Part shown: piece by piece, positions 43,860 to 53,383 of the stretch
How positions within the stretch are numbered: the first letter of the stretch is position 1
How the letters are laid out: each line of letters starts with the position of its first letter
DNA from: JAJDXO01 sp965221855
GTDB taxonomy: Bacteria; Pseudomonadota; Alphaproteobacteria; Rhodospirillales; UBA2165
Reading direction: 5' to 3'
Assembly (NCBI GenBank): GCA_965221855.1
Contig: CBDCSV010000004.1
Span: 1-64,000, forward strand
DNA: 64,000 nt
The notes under the pieces: model-generated
The model's input: the letters and a program-made list of their open reading frames with translations, nothing else
Database searches by the model: none
Told to the model about the DNA's origin: nothing
Program-made: the position numbers and the translations under genes

Positions 43860-45074
43860 CAGGGCAATCGCATTTGATTTGGTTCGTGAACGGAATGGCT
43901 TCGTAAACGGAATGGAAATGAGTATCGCTGCTGCTGGAGCTTCTTTGACGTTTGATGGAGGTTTCGGTGGAGAGATTTCGGGAGAGTTTTTCGGGTCTTG
44001 ATGATCCGCGCACGGGCAACGCGTTGCGTCATGATCTTCTTGAGATGCTGTTCATGGCGCTGTGCGCGGCGCTGTGTGGAAGCACGTCGTGCGTTGACAT
44101 GGCGGACTTCGCCGAGGCCAAGGAAGAGGTGCTGCGCGAGTTCCTGACCCTGCCCGCTGGCCCGCCCAGCCACGACACCTTCTCGCGGCTGTTCCGGTTG
44201 TTGGACCCGCGGGCCTTTCATGCCGCCTTCCAGCGCTTCATGTCCGATTTCGCGACCGCCCGGGCGGAGGTTGTTGCGATTGATGGCAAGAGCCTGAGGC
44301 GCTCCTTCGATCGGGCCTCCGGAACCTCGCCGCTCCACCTGGTCAGCGCCTGGGCCGCCGATCAGCGGCTGGTTCTAGGCCAGATGAACGTGGGCGCGAG
44401 CAACGAGATCACCGCCGTGCCGGCCTTGCTCAAGCTGCTCAGCCTCGAAGGCGCGGTGATGACCATGGACGCCATGCACTGCCAGAGCGGCACGGCCCGC
44501 GACATCCACGAGGCCGGCGCCGATTACCTGATGGCGCTGAAGGCCAACCAGCCCGACCTTCTCGCCGACGTCAAACTGCTGCTGGACGATCCCCAGGCGC
44601 CCGCCGACGGCGTGGACCAGACGGTGGACGCCGGCCACGGCCGCATCGAAACCCGCCGCGCCGAGGTGCTGCACGATATGGACTGGCTCGCCGAAGCCCA
44701 CCGGTGGCCGGCCCTGGCCGCTGTCGGCAAGGTCACCTCCAGCCGCGAGACCGACGGCCGGGCCACGACAGCGGTGCGCTACTTCATCGCCTCCTGGCCG
44801 CTCACCGCCGACGAACTGAACCGCCTCGTCCGCGGACACTGGGGGATCGAGAACCAACTCCATTGGGTGCTCGATGTGGTCATGGACGAAGATCAGGCCC
44901 GAGCCCGCAAGGACAACGCCCCGGAAAACCTCGCTCTCCTCAGACGCCTCGCCCTCAACGTCATCAAACGCAACAAGGACAAGGGATCAAACCGTCTCAA
45001 GTTCAATCGCGCCGGGTGGAGCGACAACTTCCTCCGAAAACTCATCGCCGAAATAGGCTAATGCGATTGCCCTG
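43860..45074 (+). mobile_element. ISAs1-family insertion sequence
   Basis: 1,215 bp with perfect inverted ends CAGGGCAATCGCATT / AATGCGATTGCCCTG. Flanks GCCTTTTCGT (43850-43859) and GCCTTTTCGG (45075-45084) match in nine of ten bases, the expected 8-10-bp duplication. It sits directly upstream of the deacetylase-like gene. Confidence 0.9.
43955..45061 (+). CDS. ISAs1-family transposase
   Basis: About 368 residues. The N-terminal DDE_Tnp_1-associated domain (FSGLDDPRTGNALRHDLLEM, ALCGSTSCVDMADFA) is followed by the catalytic part: VVAIDGKSLRRS (Asp), VMTMDAMHCQSG (Asp) and the YREK-like RGHWGIENQLHWVLDVVMDE with the glutamate. Intact. Confidence 0.9.
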   Translation: MEVSVERFRESFSGLDDPRTGNALRHDLLEMLFMALCAALCGSTSCVDMADFAEAKEEVLREFLTLPAGPPSHDTFSRLFRLLDPRAFHAAFQRFMSDFATARAEVVAIDGKSLRRSFDRASGTSPLHLVSAWAADQRLVLGQMNVGASNEITAVPALLKLLSLEGAVMTMDAMHCQSGTARDIHEAGADYLMALKANQPDLLADVKLLLDDPQAPADGVDQTVDAGHGRIETRRAEVLHDMDWLAEAHRWPALAAVGKVTSSRETDGRATTAVRYFIASWPLTADELNRLVRGHWGIENQLHWVLDVVMDEDQARARKDNAPENLALLRRLALNVIKRNKDKGSNRLKFNRAGWSDNFLRKLIAEIG

Positions 45075-45149
45075 GCCTTTTCGGCTGGGTGTGCTAGTAA
45101 CATCCGATCGAGGGCCTTGTCGTCGCGAGACCCCGATGGGAGCCTGTTA

Positions 45150-46085
45150 TTGTCCACCGCACTCTATACCCACCCGGTCTGCATCGAGCATCGGCCGGGC
45201 CCCGGTCACCCGGAATGCCCTGATCGTCTGCGGGCCATCCTCGATGCCCTCTCCGCCAACGAGTTCGACGGCCTCGACCGGCGGGAGGCGCCCGAGGCGA
45301 CGGCTGAGATGCTGGAGCGCGCCCATTCGCCCGGCCACGTTTCGGCCATCCTCGACAATGTTCCCGAAACCGGGTTCCGGGCGCTGGATCCCGACACCTG
45401 TCTTTCACCGGCCTCCGGCCATGCGGCGCTGCGGGCGGCAGGCGGCGTGTGCGCGGCGGTGGATGCCGTGGCCCGCGGCGAAGTGGCCAACGCCTTTTGC
45501 GCCGTCCGTCCTCCCGGCCATCATGCGGAAAGCCGCCGGGCCATGGGATTTTGCCTTTTCAGCAATGTCGCCATCGGCGCGCTGCATGCACGGGCGGTTC
45601 ACGGCCTCGAACGGATCGCGGTGGTGGATTTCGACGTCCATCACGGCAACGGCACCGAAGCCATCCTGTCCGGGGCCGACGGCATGTTCTTCGCCTCCAG
45701 CCACCAGTTTCCCGCCTATCCGGGCACCGGTACGGAGAGCCGGGGCGATACGGTGATCAACGTGCCGCTGCCGCCGGGCGCCGGATCGGCCGAATTCCGG
45801 TCGGTTTACGGCGAGACCATCTTTCCGGCGCTGGAGATGTTCGCGCCGGAGATGATATTCGTGTCCGCCGGGTTTGACGCCCATCTCCGGGACCCGTTGT
45901 GCCAACTGGAACTGACCACCGACGACTTTGGGTGGGTCAGCCGGGAAATCGCGTCCGTCGCCGCATCGTTCAGCGGGGGGAGGGTCGTCTCCAGCCTCGA
46001 AGGCGGATATGACCTTCAGGCGCTTGCCGATTCGGTTGCCGCCCATGTCCGGGTCTTGATTGCGGCGGGCGAAGCGGGATCGTAA
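45150..46085 (+). CDS. Histone-deacetylase-family (amidohydrolase) protein
   Basis: About 311 residues from TTG 45150, chosen because STALYTHPVCIEHRPGPGHPE matches the family opening and GGGAG precedes it. Catalytic features: RPPGHHAESRRAMGFC (His-His), VVDFDVHHGNGT (zinc Asp and His), SAGFDAHLRDPL (zinc Asp) and LEGGYD. Bacterial members deacetylate acetylpolyamines or other amides. It heads the xseB-ispA-dxs-tlyA run, as in many alphaproteobacteria; the ISAs1 copy ends 75 bases upstream and may have replaced its promoter. Confidence 0.88.
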   Translation: MSTALYTHPVCIEHRPGPGHPECPDRLRAILDALSANEFDGLDRREAPEATAEMLERAHSPGHVSAILDNVPETGFRALDPDTCLSPASGHAALRAAGGVCAAVDAVARGEVANAFCAVRPPGHHAESRRAMGFCLFSNVAIGALHARAVHGLERIAVVDFDVHHGNGTEAILSGADGMFFASSHQFPAYPGTGTESRGDTVINVPLPPGAGSAEFRSVYGETIFPALEMFAPEMIFVSAGFDAHLRDPLCQLELTTDDFGWVSREIASVAASFSGGRVVSSLEGGYDLQALADSVAAHVRVLIAAGEAGS

Positions 46086-46113
46086 ACTTCGCCGGTCATT
46101 TCAGGGGAGATTC

Positions 46114-46368
46114 ATGGCTGAGAAGAACGAAGATGCCGCCATCGCCAAGCTGAGCTTCGAGGAGGCGTTGGCGGAACTGGAGGAAATCGTCGGCGCGCTC
46201 GAGGACGGCGACAGCGATCTGGACAAGGCGATCACCGCCTACGAGCGGGGGACCAAGCTGAAGAAGCATTGCGAAGCCAAGCTCAAGGAAGCCAAGGCCC
46301 GCATAGACAAGATCAGCGTCGATCCCGAAGGCAATCCGGCGACGGAACCGGCCGATATCGATCAGTGA
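46114..46368 (+). CDS. xseB: Exodeoxyribonuclease VII small subunit
   Basis: 84 residues from ATG 46114 (AGGGGAGA before it). LSFEEALAELEEIVGALEDGDSDLDKA with YERGTKLKKHCEAKLKEA is the complete XseB helical hairpin that wraps the large subunit. Stop overlaps the ispA GTG by four bases. Confidence 0.92.
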   Translation: MAEKNEDAAIAKLSFEEALAELEEIVGALEDGDSDLDKAITAYERGTKLKKHCEAKLKEAKARIDKISVDPEGNPATEPADIDQ

Positions 46369-47261
46369 GCGCAACCTCCGAATTTGAAACGGCGCTGGCG
46401 CGCTCGGCCGAGGCCGTCGAGGACTGTCTCGCCGGCCTGCTGCCCGACGGCGACGGTCACGAGGAGCGGGTCATGGAGGCGATGCGCTACTCGTCCCTCG
46501 GCGGCGGCAAGCGCATCCGGCCGTTTCTGGTGATGGCCGGGGCGGACATGTTCAACGTGTCGCGCGAGCGCTCCGAACGGGTCGCCGCGGCCATCGAAAT
46601 GGTTCATACCTATTCGCTGATCCATGATGATTTGCCGGCCATGGATGATGACGACCTGCGGCGGGGCCAGCCCACGTGCCACGTGAAATTCGACGAAGCG
46701 ACGGCCATCCTCGCCGGCGACGCGCTCCTGACCCTGGCCTTCGAAGTCGTTACCGACCCGGATACCCATCCCAACTCGGACGTGCGCTGCGACCTGGCGC
46801 TTGAAATGGCCAGGGCGGCGGGGGCGCAGGGCATGGTTGGCGGGCAAATGATCGATTTGGTTGCGGAAGATCGCGATTTCAACGTCGCCGAGATCACCCG
46901 CCTCCAGAGGATGAAGACCGGCGCGCTGATCAATTTCGCCTGTGCCGCCGGGGGGATTCTCGGCCGCGCGACGGATCATCAAATGCATATGCTGAGCGCC
47001 TATGCCCATGATTTGGGTCTCGCCTTCCAGATCGTCGACGATTTGCTCGACGTGGAGGGGGATACGGCGGTGCTGGGCAAAACGGCGGGCAAGGACGAGG
47101 CGGCCGGAAAGGCGACGTTCGTCTCCCTTTTGGGGGCCGAGAGGGCCCGCGAACAGGCCCGGATGCTGGCCGATCAGGCCGCCGCACATTTGGGGCCGTT
47201 CGACGACAAGGCGGCGAATTTGTGCCAACTCGCGGATTTTGTTGTAAATCGGCGAAACTGA
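46365..47261 (+). CDS. ispA: Farnesyl / geranyl diphosphate synthase
   Basis: 298 residues from GTG 46365. The first aspartate-rich motif IHDDLPAMDDDDLRRG and the second FQIVDDLLDVEGD are complete, as are GGGKRIRP and the KTGALI motif. It condenses isopentenyl diphosphate with allylic diphosphates for quinone and undecaprenyl synthesis. Coupled to xseB; dxs follows after 72 bases. Confidence 0.93.
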   Translation: MSATSEFETALARSAEAVEDCLAGLLPDGDGHEERVMEAMRYSSLGGGKRIRPFLVMAGADMFNVSRERSERVAAAIEMVHTYSLIHDDLPAMDDDDLRRGQPTCHVKFDEATAILAGDALLTLAFEVVTDPDTHPNSDVRCDLALEMARAAGAQGMVGGQMIDLVAEDRDFNVAEITRLQRMKTGALINFACAAGGILGRATDHQMHMLSAYAHDLGLAFQIVDDLLDVEGDTAVLGKTAGKDEAAGKATFVSLLGAERAREQARMLADQAAAHLGPFDDKAANLCQLADFVVNRRN

Positions 47262-47333
47262 GGTATAGAATCAGAGTATATCAAGCACTTAGGTCGTAGT
47301 TTCGACCCTCGGCCAACTGGGGATCAGAACCGA

Positions 47334-49271
47334 ATGAGCGAAACGCCGCTTCTCGATACCGTCAACTATCCCGCCGATTTGCGGGAGTTCGATCCCGACC
47401 AGCTCAAGCAGTTGGCGGATGAACTCAGGTCCGAGACCATCGACGTGGTTTCCCATATCGGCGGGCACCTCGGAGCCAGCCTCGGCGTGGTCGAGTTGAC
47501 CGTCGCGCTTCACCATATCTTCAACACCCCGGACGACCGGTTGATCTGGGACGTCAGCCACCAGGCCTATCCCCACAAAATTCTTACCGGACGGCGGGAT
47601 CGCATCCTCACCCTGCGGCAGGGCGGGGGATTGTCGGGCTTCACCAAGCGCACCGAGAGCGAGTATGACCCGTTCGGCGCGGCCCACAGCTCGACCTCCA
47701 TTTCGGCCGGGCTCGGCATGGCCGTGGCGCGGGACCTCGACGGCGGCTCCAGAAACATCGTGTGCGTCATCGGCGATGGCGCCATGAGCGCCGGCATGGC
47801 CTATGAGGCGATGAACAATGCCGGTTCGATGGATTCGCGGCTGATCGTGATCCTCAACGACAACGATATGTCCATCGCCCCGGCGGTGGGCGCCATGAGC
47901 GCCTATCTGTCCAGGCTGATCTCGTCCAAGCCCTACCGGTCGCTCCGCCACTTCGCCAGGGAGACGGCGAGCAAGTTGCCGCGCCGGCTCGAAGTTACCG
48001 CCCTGCGGGCCGAGGAATACGCCCGCGGCATTCTCACCGGCGGCACCCTGTTCGAGGAGTTGGGCTTCTTCTATGTCGGCCCCATCGACGGCCACAACGT
48101 GGACCACCTGCTCCCGGTTCTGAAGAACCTTCGGGATTCGGAAGTGGACGGTCCGGTCCTGCTTCATGTCGTCACCGAGAAGGGGCACGGCTACGAGCCC
48201 GCCGAGAACGCCGCCGACAGGTTTCACGGCGTTTCCAAGTTCGACGTGGTTACCGGTGAGCAAAACAAGCCGACCCCCAACGCGCCGTCCTATACCGGCG
48301 TCTTCGCCGAGTCCCTGATCAAGCAGGCCGAGAAGGACGACAAGATCGTCGCGGTGACGGCGGCGATGCCGTCGGGCACGGGCCTCGACAAGTTCGGCAA
48401 GGTTTTCCCGGAACGCACCTTCGATGTCGGCATTGCCGAACAGCACGCGGTAACGTTCGGCGCCGGTCTCGCCACCGAGGGCTACAGGCCGTTCGTCGCC
48501 ATCTACTCCACCTTCCTGCAGCGCGGCTACGACCAGATCGTCCATGACGTGGCGATCCAGAAGCTGCCAGTGCGCTTCGCCATCGACCGGGCGGGGCTGG
48601 TCGGCGCCGACGGCGCCACCCACGCCGGGTCCTACGACATCAACTATCTCGCGTGCCTGCCCGATTTCGTGGTCATGGCGGCCGCCGACGAGGCGGAGCT
48701 GGTCCATATGGTGGCGACCGCCGCCGAAATCGACGACCGGCCGTCGTCGTTCCGCTATCCGCGCGGCGAGGGGACCGGGGTGGAGATGCCCGAGATGGGC
48801 GTGCCGCTGGACATCGGCAAGGGCCGGATCATCCGGGAAGGAACGGCGGTAGCCATCCTGAGCTTCGGAACCCGGCTGAGCGAGGTGCTGCTGGCGGCGG
48901 AGGACCTTGCCGCCCGCGGACTGACGACGACCGTGGCCGATGCGCGGTTCTGCAAGCCCCTGGACGAGGACCTGGTGGTGCGCCTGGCCAAGGAGCACGA
49001 GGTGCTGATCACCATCGAGGAAGGCGCCATCGGCGGCTTCGCGGCGCACGTCATGCAATGCCTGGCGGCCAAGGGCATCATGGATGGCGGCCTCAAGATC
49101 CGGCCGATGATCCTGCCCGATATGTTCTTCGATCAAGACAAGCCCGAGCTTCAATATCAGCTCGCCGGGCTTCGCACCGCCGATATCGTCGCCACCGCCC
49201 TGGGCGCGCTGGGACTGGAAGGGGACGCCGGGGCGGAACAGGACGGCGCCCACCAGCCCGCCCGCGCCTGA
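47334..49271 (+). CDS. dxs: 1-deoxy-D-xylulose-5-phosphate synthase
   Basis: 645 residues. Thiamine-diphosphate binding is shown by CVIGDGAMSAGMAYEAMNNA near residue 150; SHIGGHLGASLGVVELTVAL and WDVSHQAYPHKILTGRRD lie in the first domain, and the transketolase-like pyrimidine domain (FDVGIAEQHAVTFGAG) and C-terminal domain complete the protein. It makes the first intermediate of the MEP isoprenoid pathway from pyruvate and glyceraldehyde 3-phosphate, feeding ispA beside it. Confidence 0.96.
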   Translation: MSETPLLDTVNYPADLREFDPDQLKQLADELRSETIDVVSHIGGHLGASLGVVELTVALHHIFNTPDDRLIWDVSHQAYPHKILTGRRDRILTLRQGGGLSGFTKRTESEYDPFGAAHSSTSISAGLGMAVARDLDGGSRNIVCVIGDGAMSAGMAYEAMNNAGSMDSRLIVILNDNDMSIAPAVGAMSAYLSRLISSKPYRSLRHFARETASKLPRRLEVTALRAEEYARGILTGGTLFEELGFFYVGPIDGHNVDHLLPVLKNLRDSEVDGPVLLHVVTEKGHGYEPAENAADRFHGVSKFDVVTGEQNKPTPNAPSYTGVFAESLIKQAEKDDKIVAVTAAMPSGTGLDKFGKVFPERTFDVGIAEQHAVTFGAGLATEGYRPFVAIYSTFLQRGYDQIVHDVAIQKLPVRFAIDRAGLVGADGATHAGSYDINYLACLPDFVVMAAADEAELVHMVATAAEIDDRPSSFRYPRGEGTGVEMPEMGVPLDIGKGRIIREGTAVAILSFGTRLSEVLLAAEDLAARGLTTTVADARFCKPLDEDLVVRLAKEHEVLITIEEGAIGGFAAHVMQCLAAKGIMDGGLKIRPMILPDMFFDQDKPELQYQLAGLRTADIVATALGALGLEGDAGAEQDGAHQPARA

Positions 49272-49285
49272 GGCGCACCGAAGCC

Positions 49286-50068
49286 ATGGCGAGGCCCGCC
49301 GGCGCGGGGCGCAAGAAGACAAGCTCGACTTCCAAACGCAGACTGGACCAGTTGCTGGTCGACCGCGGCCTCGCGGACAGCCGGGCGCGCGCGCAATCGA
49401 CCGTCATGGCCGGCCTGGTGTATTCCGGCGAGACCCGCCTGGACAAACCGGGGACGCGGATCGCCGAGGATGCGCCCCTCGACGTGCGGGGCCGGGATCA
49501 TCCCTGGGTGTCGCGAGGCGGCCTGAAACTCGATCATGGGCTGACCGAATTCGGGATCGATCCGTCGGACAAGGTGTGCATCGACGTCGGCGCGTCCACC
49601 GGCGGATTTACCGACGTGCTGTTGAGCCGGGGCGCCGCACGGGTTTACGCGGTCGATGTCGGTCACGGCCAGCTCGCCTGGAAGCTCCGCCGGGACGAGC
49701 GCGTGGTGGTCCTGGAGCGGACCAACGCTCGCCATCTGTCGCCGGACGACATTCCGGCGCCGGTGGACGTGGTGGTATGCGACGCCAGCTTCATCGGCCT
49801 GAAGACGGTATTGCCGGCTGCGCTGGCCCTGGCGGCGCCCGGGGCCCGCCTCGTCGCCCTGATCAAGCCCCAGTTCGAGGTCGGCAAGGAGCAGGTCGGC
49901 CGGAAAGGCGTGGTTCGCGACCCGGCGCTCCATCGGGCGGTGTGCGACGACATCCGGGGCTGGCTGGACTCGCTCCCCGGCTGGTCGGTCATCGGACTGA
50001 GCGAAAGCCCCGTCAAGGGTCCGGAAGGAAACGCCGAGTTCCTGATCGCCGGGAGGAAGTCCGGTTAG
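49286..50068 (+). CDS. tlyA: TlyA-family rRNA 2'-O-methyltransferase
   Basis: 260 residues. An S4 RNA-binding domain (KRRLDQLLVDRGLADSRARAQ) is followed by an FtsJ-like methyltransferase: KVCIDVGASTGGFTDVLLSRGA for SAM binding, then KPQFEVGKEQVGRKGVVRD. TlyA methylates cytidines in rRNA; some members have haemolysin activity. Start is 14 bases after dxs. The stop overlaps the convergent peroxidase-like gene by four bases. Confidence 0.92.
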   Translation: MARPAGAGRKKTSSTSKRRLDQLLVDRGLADSRARAQSTVMAGLVYSGETRLDKPGTRIAEDAPLDVRGRDHPWVSRGGLKLDHGLTEFGIDPSDKVCIDVGASTGGFTDVLLSRGAARVYAVDVGHGQLAWKLRRDERVVVLERTNARHLSPDDIPAPVDVVVCDASFIGLKTVLPAALALAAPGARLVALIKPQFEVGKEQVGRKGVVRDPALHRAVCDDIRGWLDSLPGWSVIGLSESPVKGPEGNAEFLIAGRKSG

Positions 50069-50643
50069 CGGTCCATCCTGTGGTAGTCCGCATTGGGCAT
50101 CATGTCGAGCCCGTGCGCCATGCGATTGGTGTAGTTGAAGAACGCCGCCGTATCGCAGATGTCGAAGATATCCTGCTCGGTGAAGCCCGCGTCGCGGAGC
50201 GACCGGCGGTCGGCCTCGGCGATGTCGTGGGGGGCCTCGGTGAGCTTCCAGGCAAAATCGAGCATCGCCCGCTGGCGGGGCTCGAGCTCCGCGACCCGGT
50301 AGTTCATCACCATCATTTCACCGAGTTCGGGATCGCCGGAGAGTTGGCGGACGGCCTGACCGTGGGCGACCAGGCAGTAGTAGCAGCGGTTCACCGACGA
50401 GACGACCACCGCGATCATCTCGCGCTCGAGCTTGGAGAGGCCGCAGGCGTCCTCATCCAACATCAGCGTGTTGTAGAACGCGGTGAAGTTGCGGAACTTC
50501 TCGATATTTCCGGTGTAGGCGCGGAGCACGTTCGGCACAAGTCCGAGCTTTTCCTCGCAGATGGCGAAGTACTTTTTGGTGTCCTCGTCCAGGGTCTCCG
50601 GGTCGGGAAGGGGGACGCGGACGATGTGACCGGGCTGGGGCAT
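50065..50643 (-). CDS. AhpD-like / peroxidase-related enzyme
   Basis: 192 residues of the carboxymuconolactone decarboxylase superfamily. VNRCYYCLVAHGQAVRQ carries the redox CxxC and the proton-relay His of AhpD. The N-terminal PETLDEDTKKYFAICEEKLG and C-terminal AFFNYTNRMAHGLDMMPN mark the 'uncharacterized peroxidase-related' subfamily. Probably alkyl-hydroperoxide reduction. It follows aroC by 13 bases on the same strand and is likely co-transcribed with fabI-aroC. Confidence 0.85.
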   Translation of the reverse strand: MPQPGHIVRVPLPDPETLDEDTKKYFAICEEKLGLVPNVLRAYTGNIEKFRNFTAFYNTLMLDEDACGLSKLEREMIAVVVSSVNRCYYCLVAHGQAVRQLSGDPELGEMMVMNYRVAELEPRQRAMLDFAWKLTEAPHDIAEADRRSLRDAGFTEQDIFDICDTAAFFNYTNRMAHGLDMMPNADYHRMDR

Positions 50644-50656
50644 GGCGCCGCGCCGG

Positions 50657-51733
50657 CTAGACCCTGCCGCCGATGGCGCGATGGCGCAGCAGGTGATCCG
50701 CCAGCACGCAGGCGACCATGGCCTCGCCCACCGGGACGGCCCGGATGCCGACGCACGGGTCGTGACGGCCCTTGGTCGACACCTTGGCGTTTCTGCCTTT
50801 GGTGGTCACCGTATCCCGCGGGGTGAGAATCGAACTGGTCGGCTTGACGGCGAAGCGGGCCACCACGTCCTGGCCGGACGATATCCCGCCGAGGACGCCG
50901 CCCGCCTTGTTGGAGAGGAACTGGGGCCTTCCGCCCTTCATCCGCATCTCGTCCGCGTTTTCCTCGCCGCTGAGGCGCGCCGCCTCGAACCCGGCGCCGA
51001 TCTCGACCCCTTTGACGGCGTTGATGCTCATCAGCGCCTTGGCGATATCGGCGTCCAGCTTGCCGTAAACGGGATCTCCCAGCCCGGCCGGCACGCCCGA
51101 GGCGACGATCTCGATCACCGCGCCGGTCGAGGAACCGGTTTTCCGCACGCCGTCCAGGTACGCCGCCCAGTGTTCGGCGGCCTTGGCGTCCGGGCACCAG
51201 AAGGGGTTCTCGCCGATCTGGCCCCACCGCCATTTGTTGCGGTCGATGCCGTGCGGGCCCATCTGGACGAGCGCGCCCCGGACCTTGATCCTCGAGCCCA
51301 GGATTTTGCGCGCCACGGCGCCCGCCGCCACCCGGCAGGCGGTCTCCCGGGCGCTGGCCCGGCCGCTGCCGCGATAGTCCCGGAAGCCGTACTTCGCATC
51401 GTAGGTGAAGTCGGCGTGCCCCGGCCGGTAGAGATTCTTTATGGCGTCATAGTCCTTGGAGCGCGCGTCCGTATTCTCGATCAGCACCGCAATGGGCGCT
51501 CCGGTGGTCTTGCCCTCGAAAGTGCCGGACAGAATCCGGGCCTTGTCGGCTTCCTTGCGCTGGGTGGTGAACCTGGATTGGCCGGGCCGGCGCTTGTCCA
51601 GCCATACCTGCAGATCGTCTTCGCCGAGCTTCAGGCCGGGCGGCGTGCCGTCGATCACACAGCCGATGGCCGGGCCATGGCTTTCGCCGAAGGTGGTAAA
51701 TCTGAATAATTCCCCGAAGGAGTTGCCGGCCAT
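50657..51733 (-). CDS. aroC: Chorismate synthase
   Basis: 358 residues. All three chorismate synthase signatures are visible: GESHGPAIGCVIDG near residue 16, GRASARETACRVAAGAVA near residue 125 and the C-terminal RHDPCVGIRAVPVGEAM. It converts EPSP to chorismate with reduced FMN. The start lies three bases after the fabI stop. Confidence 0.96.
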   Translation of the reverse strand: MAGNSFGELFRFTTFGESHGPAIGCVIDGTPPGLKLGEDDLQVWLDKRRPGQSRFTTQRKEADKARILSGTFEGKTTGAPIAVLIENTDARSKDYDAIKNLYRPGHADFTYDAKYGFRDYRGSGRASARETACRVAAGAVARKILGSRIKVRGALVQMGPHGIDRNKWRWGQIGENPFWCPDAKAAEHWAAYLDGVRKTGSSTGAVIEIVASGVPAGLGDPVYGKLDADIAKALMSINAVKGVEIGAGFEAARLSGEENADEMRMKGGRPQFLSNKAGGVLGGISSGQDVVARFAVKPTSSILTPRDTVTTKGRNAKVSTKGRHDPCVGIRAVPVGEAMVACVLADHLLRHRAIGGRV

Positions 51734-51736
51734 GCC

Positions 51737-52567
51737 TCAGGCTGCTTCCGAACCGTTGGACACCGTCATGTCCGGCGCATCGATCGCCTTCATGCCGACG
51801 ATGTTGTAGCCGCAATCCACGTGATGGGTTTCGCCGGTGACGCCGGATGACAGGTCGCTGAGCAGGTAGAGCCCGGCGCCGCCGACGTCCTCGCCGGTAA
51901 CGTTGCGCCTGAGCGGCGAATTGTATTCGTTCCATTTGAGGATATAGCGGAAATCGCCGATGCCCGACGCCGCCAGGGTCTTCATCGGTCCGGCGGAGAT
52001 GGCGTTGACCCTGATGCCCCGGCCGCCGAGATCTTCGGCGAGATAACGCACGCTGGCCTCGAGGGCCGCCTTGGCGACGCCCATGACGTTGTAGTGGGGC
52101 ATGACCCGCTCGGATCCGGCATAGGTGAGGGTGACCAGCGAGCCGCCATCGGTCATCAGTTCCTGCGCCCGCCGGCAGAGGGCGGTGAACGAGTAGCACG
52201 AGATGAGCATGGTCCGGGAGAAGTTCTCCGGGGTGGTATCCAGATATTTCCCCTTGAGCTCTTCCTTGTCCGAATAGGCGATGGCGTGGACCAGGAAGTC
52301 GAGTTTTCCCCATCTGGATTTGAGCTCGGCGAACACCGCATCGACGCCGGCATCGTCGGTGACGTCACAGGGCAGCACCAGGTCCGAACCGATCCCTTCG
52401 GCGAGCGGCTTGACCCGCTTCAACAGGGCATCGCCCTGGTAGGTGAACGCCAGTTCCGCCCCTTGCGCGTGCACGGCCCGTGAGATGGCCCAGGCCAGCG
52501 ATCGGTCGTTCGCCACGCCCATGACCAGGCCCTTTTTTCCGGCCATCAGGCCCGAGCTATCGCTCAT
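51737..52567 (-). CDS. fabI: Enoyl-[acyl-carrier-protein] reductase (NADH)
   Basis: 276 residues. GLVMGVANDRSLAWAISRAV is the FabI nucleotide loop, LVTLTYAGSERVMPHYNVMG-VAKAAL carries the Tyr-x6-Lys pair, and the terminal HVDCGYNIVGM is typical. It performs the last reduction in fatty-acid elongation and is the triclosan target. Common neighbour of aroC in alphaproteobacteria. Confidence 0.95.
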   Translation of the reverse strand: MSDSSGLMAGKKGLVMGVANDRSLAWAISRAVHAQGAELAFTYQGDALLKRVKPLAEGIGSDLVLPCDVTDDAGVDAVFAELKSRWGKLDFLVHAIAYSDKEELKGKYLDTTPENFSRTMLISCYSFTALCRRAQELMTDGGSLVTLTYAGSERVMPHYNVMGVAKAALEASVRYLAEDLGGRGIRVNAISAGPMKTLAASGIGDFRYILKWNEYNSPLRRNVTGEDVGGAGLYLLSDLSSGVTGETHHVDCGYNIVGMKAIDAPDMTVSNGSEAA

Positions 52568-52747
52568 TTACGCCTCGTTTTGACGATGTTGTTCCGGGGG
52601 ACAGCATATGAAAATCGCCTCGTTGCGGCGAGAAAAACCTTATCGCGGGCCGATGTTCAAGCGCGGCGGGCGCTTAGGCGGTTTGTCCCAAGCGTCCGTT
52701 CGTCCGCAAACATGGCGCGCCGGCGAATCGCCGGGCAGGAATCTCGT

Positions 52748-53224
52748 CTAGTTGAGGGTGCGCCAGGTGCCGTCCGCATTGCGGCAGGCGGTGCCGGTGA
52801 TCACTTCGGTGCGGCCCTTGATGGTCACTTCGTGCTGGTACTCGCGGCAGTCCTCGCCGCGCGCCGTCTGATAGGTCCGGGTCGGCGTGATCCGTCCGCT
52901 GTTGCCGCTGTCCGGATTGACCCAGCTCGACGCCTGACCGACCGGATTGCGCTCGAGCGCCGCCTGTTGGGTCTGGCCGGCTTTCATGCGGTCCACTTCG
53001 TCCATGGTCTTGCCGATCTCGCTGCCGAGGAACGCGCCGCCAAGCGTGCCGAGCGCCACCGCCACCAACTGGCCTTTCCCTTCGCCGACGTGCGAGCCCA
53101 AAACGGCGCCGGCGCCGGCGCCCAGAATGGTTCCGATCGTTTGCTTCGGGTTGTTTTGCGTACCGACGCAGGCGGCCAGAAAGCCCGTGATCAGAATTAC
53201 GGAGATGAGACGTCGGGAGTTCAT
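52748..53224 (-). CDS. Glycine-zipper surface lipoprotein (RT0821/Lpp0805-like)
   Basis: 158 residues from ATG 53224. MNSRRLISVILITGFLAACV is a lipoprotein signal (LAAC). A glycine zipper follows (IGTILGAGAGAVLGSHVG...GTLGGAFLGSEIGKTMDEVD), then a C-terminal domain with EDCREYQHEVTIKGRTE and TACRNADGTWRTLN, typical of this alphaproteobacterial 17-kDa-antigen-like group. Outer-membrane location expected; role unknown. Divergent from pdxH across 159 bases. Confidence 0.85.
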   Translation of the reverse strand: MNSRRLISVILITGFLAACVGTQNNPKQTIGTILGAGAGAVLGSHVGEGKGQLVAVALGTLGGAFLGSEIGKTMDEVDRMKAGQTQQAALERNPVGQASSWVNPDSGNSGRITPTRTYQTARGEDCREYQHEVTIKGRTEVITGTACRNADGTWRTLN

Positions 53225-53383
53225 TGACTTGGTCCTCTGAGTGGTGTGCCTTGGAAACTGGAATGATATGTGAATTATATGCGTCGACCAGACCGAAATT
53301 ATCCGTAATTGGACCCACGCGAGCACACAATTGTGGCTTTCTTGTGGCGTCCGTCGACTTGTCCATCAGTATAGTATCAAGTC